Shown: in pieces, positions 62,717-64,000 of the stretch
Numbering within the stretch: the stretch's first letter is position 1
Layout: each line of letters begins with the position of its first letter
Source: Pelotomaculum schinkii
GTDB lineage: Bacteria > Bacillota > Desulfotomaculia > Desulfotomaculales > Pelotomaculaceae
Reading direction: 5' to 3'
Length of the DNA: 64,000 nt
Assembly: GCF_004369205.1 (NCBI RefSeq)
Contig: NZ_QFGA01000003.1
Span: 62,001-126,000, forward strand
Position numbers and translations under genes: made by a program
The notes under the pieces: generated by a model
Databases searched by the model: none
Seen by the model: only the letters and a program-made list of their open reading frames with translations
What the model was told of the DNA's origin: nothing

Positions 62717-64000
62717 CTAGAGCGGATTAATAACCAGCCCTGTAATAAATTTCGGGTAAAAGTAGGTACTTTTCTGCGGCATCTTTTCCCCTTGGGCGGC
62801 GACCTCGGTAACTTCTTCAACCAGGGTCGGGTTCAGGAAAAAGGCCAACTGGTATTCACCCCGGTCAACCGCCGCCAGCGCTCCTTCTTCTTCCTGGGTG
62901 TAGGTAATATGTTCAGCTCTGGCCCGCAGTTTACCGCAGATGCCTAAATATTTTTCTATTATCAGCGTGTGCAGCACTGCGACGTCCAGCCTTTGCCAGA
63001 CGGGGGGCTTGTCCTGCGGCATTATACCCGCCAGGTCCCTCTCATTAATCAAGGAAAGTAAATAAAGCTTGTTGTCCCCGGTATAGAGACCAAAGACGTT
63101 TTTCTTAATATCGCCTGGGTGCGGCTTCCCACGCTCGCCCATGACACCTAAAAAATCCTGGAGGTCGCTCCTGTCCGCCGCCAGGGGATACTCTTCAACC
63201 GAGAAGTTCTCTTTTAACTGTTCAATCAACTTGCTTCTGTCAAAGCCGGTAACGTTTTTGACCAGCCGGTGCGTTGGCAAAATGACCAGACCCGGGTCGT
63301 ACAGGTTGACCAGGGTCATCATGACGTAATTGTAGGCCGGGTCGGCGCTGGACGAACAGTAGGAAACACCTTGCTGGGCGGTGGAGCAGGAACTGGCCGC
63401 GCTTACCAATCTGTCTGCAGGGCTTTGGCCTGAAAGCTCACGCTCCCTTTTATAATTCAAGGCAGTTTCGTAACGGTGGTGGCCGTCGGCAATAAAAATA
63501 CGCCTGCCGGCCATAGCTTCCTGGACCTTGCCGATGGCGCCGGCATCCTGGACAACCCACATCCGGTGCGTCTCACCGTTGCTGCCGGTGAAATGAATAT
63601 CCGGCTCGCGGTCTCCTGCGGCCTGCTTTAAGATACGGTCCACCATTTTTTCCTGGTCGGCGTACAAGCTGAAAACAGGGCTGAAATTGGCCATACAGGC
63701 CCTCATCAGCTCCAGCCGGTCGGCCTTATGTTTGGTCATGGTCTCTTCATGCGGCAGTACTATGCCTTTTTCGTACGGTTCCAGTCTCACTCCGCAGATA
63801 CAGCAGCTGCGTACGACCCTTTCGCCGGCCAGACTGAACTCCTGCTCGTAATAGTAAAGGGCCGGGGCCGTTTCGGAGACCAGCACCTCCTCTTTCAGCC
63901 AGGCGCTGAGATCGGCGGAGGCCCGGGTGTAGCGGTTGTTGGTTTCGTCGTCCCCCGGCAAGATCCTGCCGTATTCCAGACGGATGATGTTATAAGGGTG
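62717..64000 (-). CDS. DUF1015-family protein, 5' end beyond the window
   Basis: The minus-strand frame stays open to the window edge: HPYNIIRLEYGRILPGDDE is encoded at 63944-64000 and belongs to the same protein, so the ATG-like start near 63961 is internal. FIADGHHRYETALNYKREREL (near the middle) is the diagnostic DUF1015 motif. Other parts: CICGVRLEPYEKGIVLPHEETMTKHKADRLELMRACMANFSPVFSLY and MMTLVNLYDPGLVILPTHRLVKN. About 428 residues are visible. Function unknown; often encoded with D-3-phosphoglycerate dehydrogenase. Confidence 0.9.
   Translation of the reverse strand, partial: HPYNIIRLEYGRILPGDDETNNRYTRASADLSAWLKEEVLVSETAPALYYYEQEFSLAGERVVRSCCICGVRLEPYEKGIVLPHEETMTKHKADRLELMRACMANFSPVFSLYADQEKMVDRILKQAAGDREPDIHFTGSNGETHRMWVVQDAGAIGKVQEAMAGRRIFIADGHHRYETALNYKRERELSGQSPADRLVSAASSCSTAQQGVSYCSSSADPAYNYVMMTLVNLYDPGLVILPTHRLVKNVTGFDRSKLIEQLKENFSVEEYPLAADRSDLQDFLGVMGERGKPHPGDIKKNVFGLYTGDNKLYLLSLINERDLAGIMPQDKPPVWQRLDVAVLHTLIIEKYLGICGKLRARAEHITYTQEEEGALAAVDRGEYQLAFFLNPTLVEEVTEVAAQGEKMPQKSTYFYPKFITGLVINPL

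Overview
The window comes from a low-to-mid GC, endospore-forming Gram-positive anaerobe of the Desulfotomaculum/Pelotomaculum (Peptococcaceae) type. The evidence is a Spo0E-like phosphatase and a SleB-type cortex hydrolase, an S-layer-homology protein, a CIRCE-controlled groESL operon, an FprA/high-molecular-weight-rubredoxin pair, large molybdopterin gene sets, Shine-Dalgarno-rich starts and many TTG starts. Organism assignment is inference from gene content; no marker gene such as 16S rRNA is present.

1-5.8 kb: molybdate/tungstate-type ABC permease and ATPase, a DUF364-like protein, then molybdenum-hydroxylase maturation genes (molybdopterin-binding protein, a permuted XdhC, a YqeB/EF2563 protein). 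6-8.4 kb: a small metal/Fe-S accessory cluster (DUF5320 protein, a DUF5320 remnant, DUF134 regulator-like protein, NifU-like scaffold, truncated DUF4213) whose three promoters carry GCCCAT-type inverted sites. 8.5-19.7 kb: molybdenum-cofactor synthesis (MoaD-like, moaA, MOSC, mobB, moeB-like, moeA, a MoeA-periplasmic-binding fusion, moaC, mogA), interrupted by an S-layer-homology protein with a recent 228-bp internal duplication. 19.9-21.9 kb: groES-groEL.

21.9-36.2 kb is a mixed region: a decayed tyrosine recombinase, FlxA-like protein, DNA methyltransferase repair protein, cation efflux protein, L,D-transpeptidase, tRNA-Thr, coiled-coil protein, methionine aminopeptidase, hicAB, a DUF1540 protein with an apparent ATT start, small basic and Spo0E-like proteins, zinc ribbons, RNase H, a c-di-AMP (ydaO-yuaA) riboswitch ahead of a LysM/SleB hydrolase, a HAD nucleotidase and the flavodiiron/rubredoxin detoxification pair. 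Short palindromic repeats recur in its gaps and earlier.

36.7-62.6 kb is a surface-polysaccharide locus: a NoeA-like methyltransferase, several glycosyltransferases, a complete 2.07-kb insertion sequence with 18-bp perfect inverted repeats, an ABC-2 polysaccharide exporter with a Wzt-type C-terminal domain, a 1187-residue methyltransferase/coiled-coil/glycosyltransferase fusion, an AT-rich membrane sulfatase-like pair, a complete dTDP-rhamnose operon (rfbACDB order) on the minus strand, a polyprenyl-phosphate sugar transferase, and an O-antigen-ligase/TPR protein. After comB and tRNA-Val come another glycosyltransferase and a DUF1015 gene that runs off the right edge.

The most interesting candidate system is the exporter plus the giant fusion (42.1-47.8 kb). 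Its architecture resembles the WbdD chain-terminator/molecular-ruler logic of ABC-dependent O-antigens, but the ruler is fused to a glycosyltransferase and is built of eight 14-residue tandem repeats.
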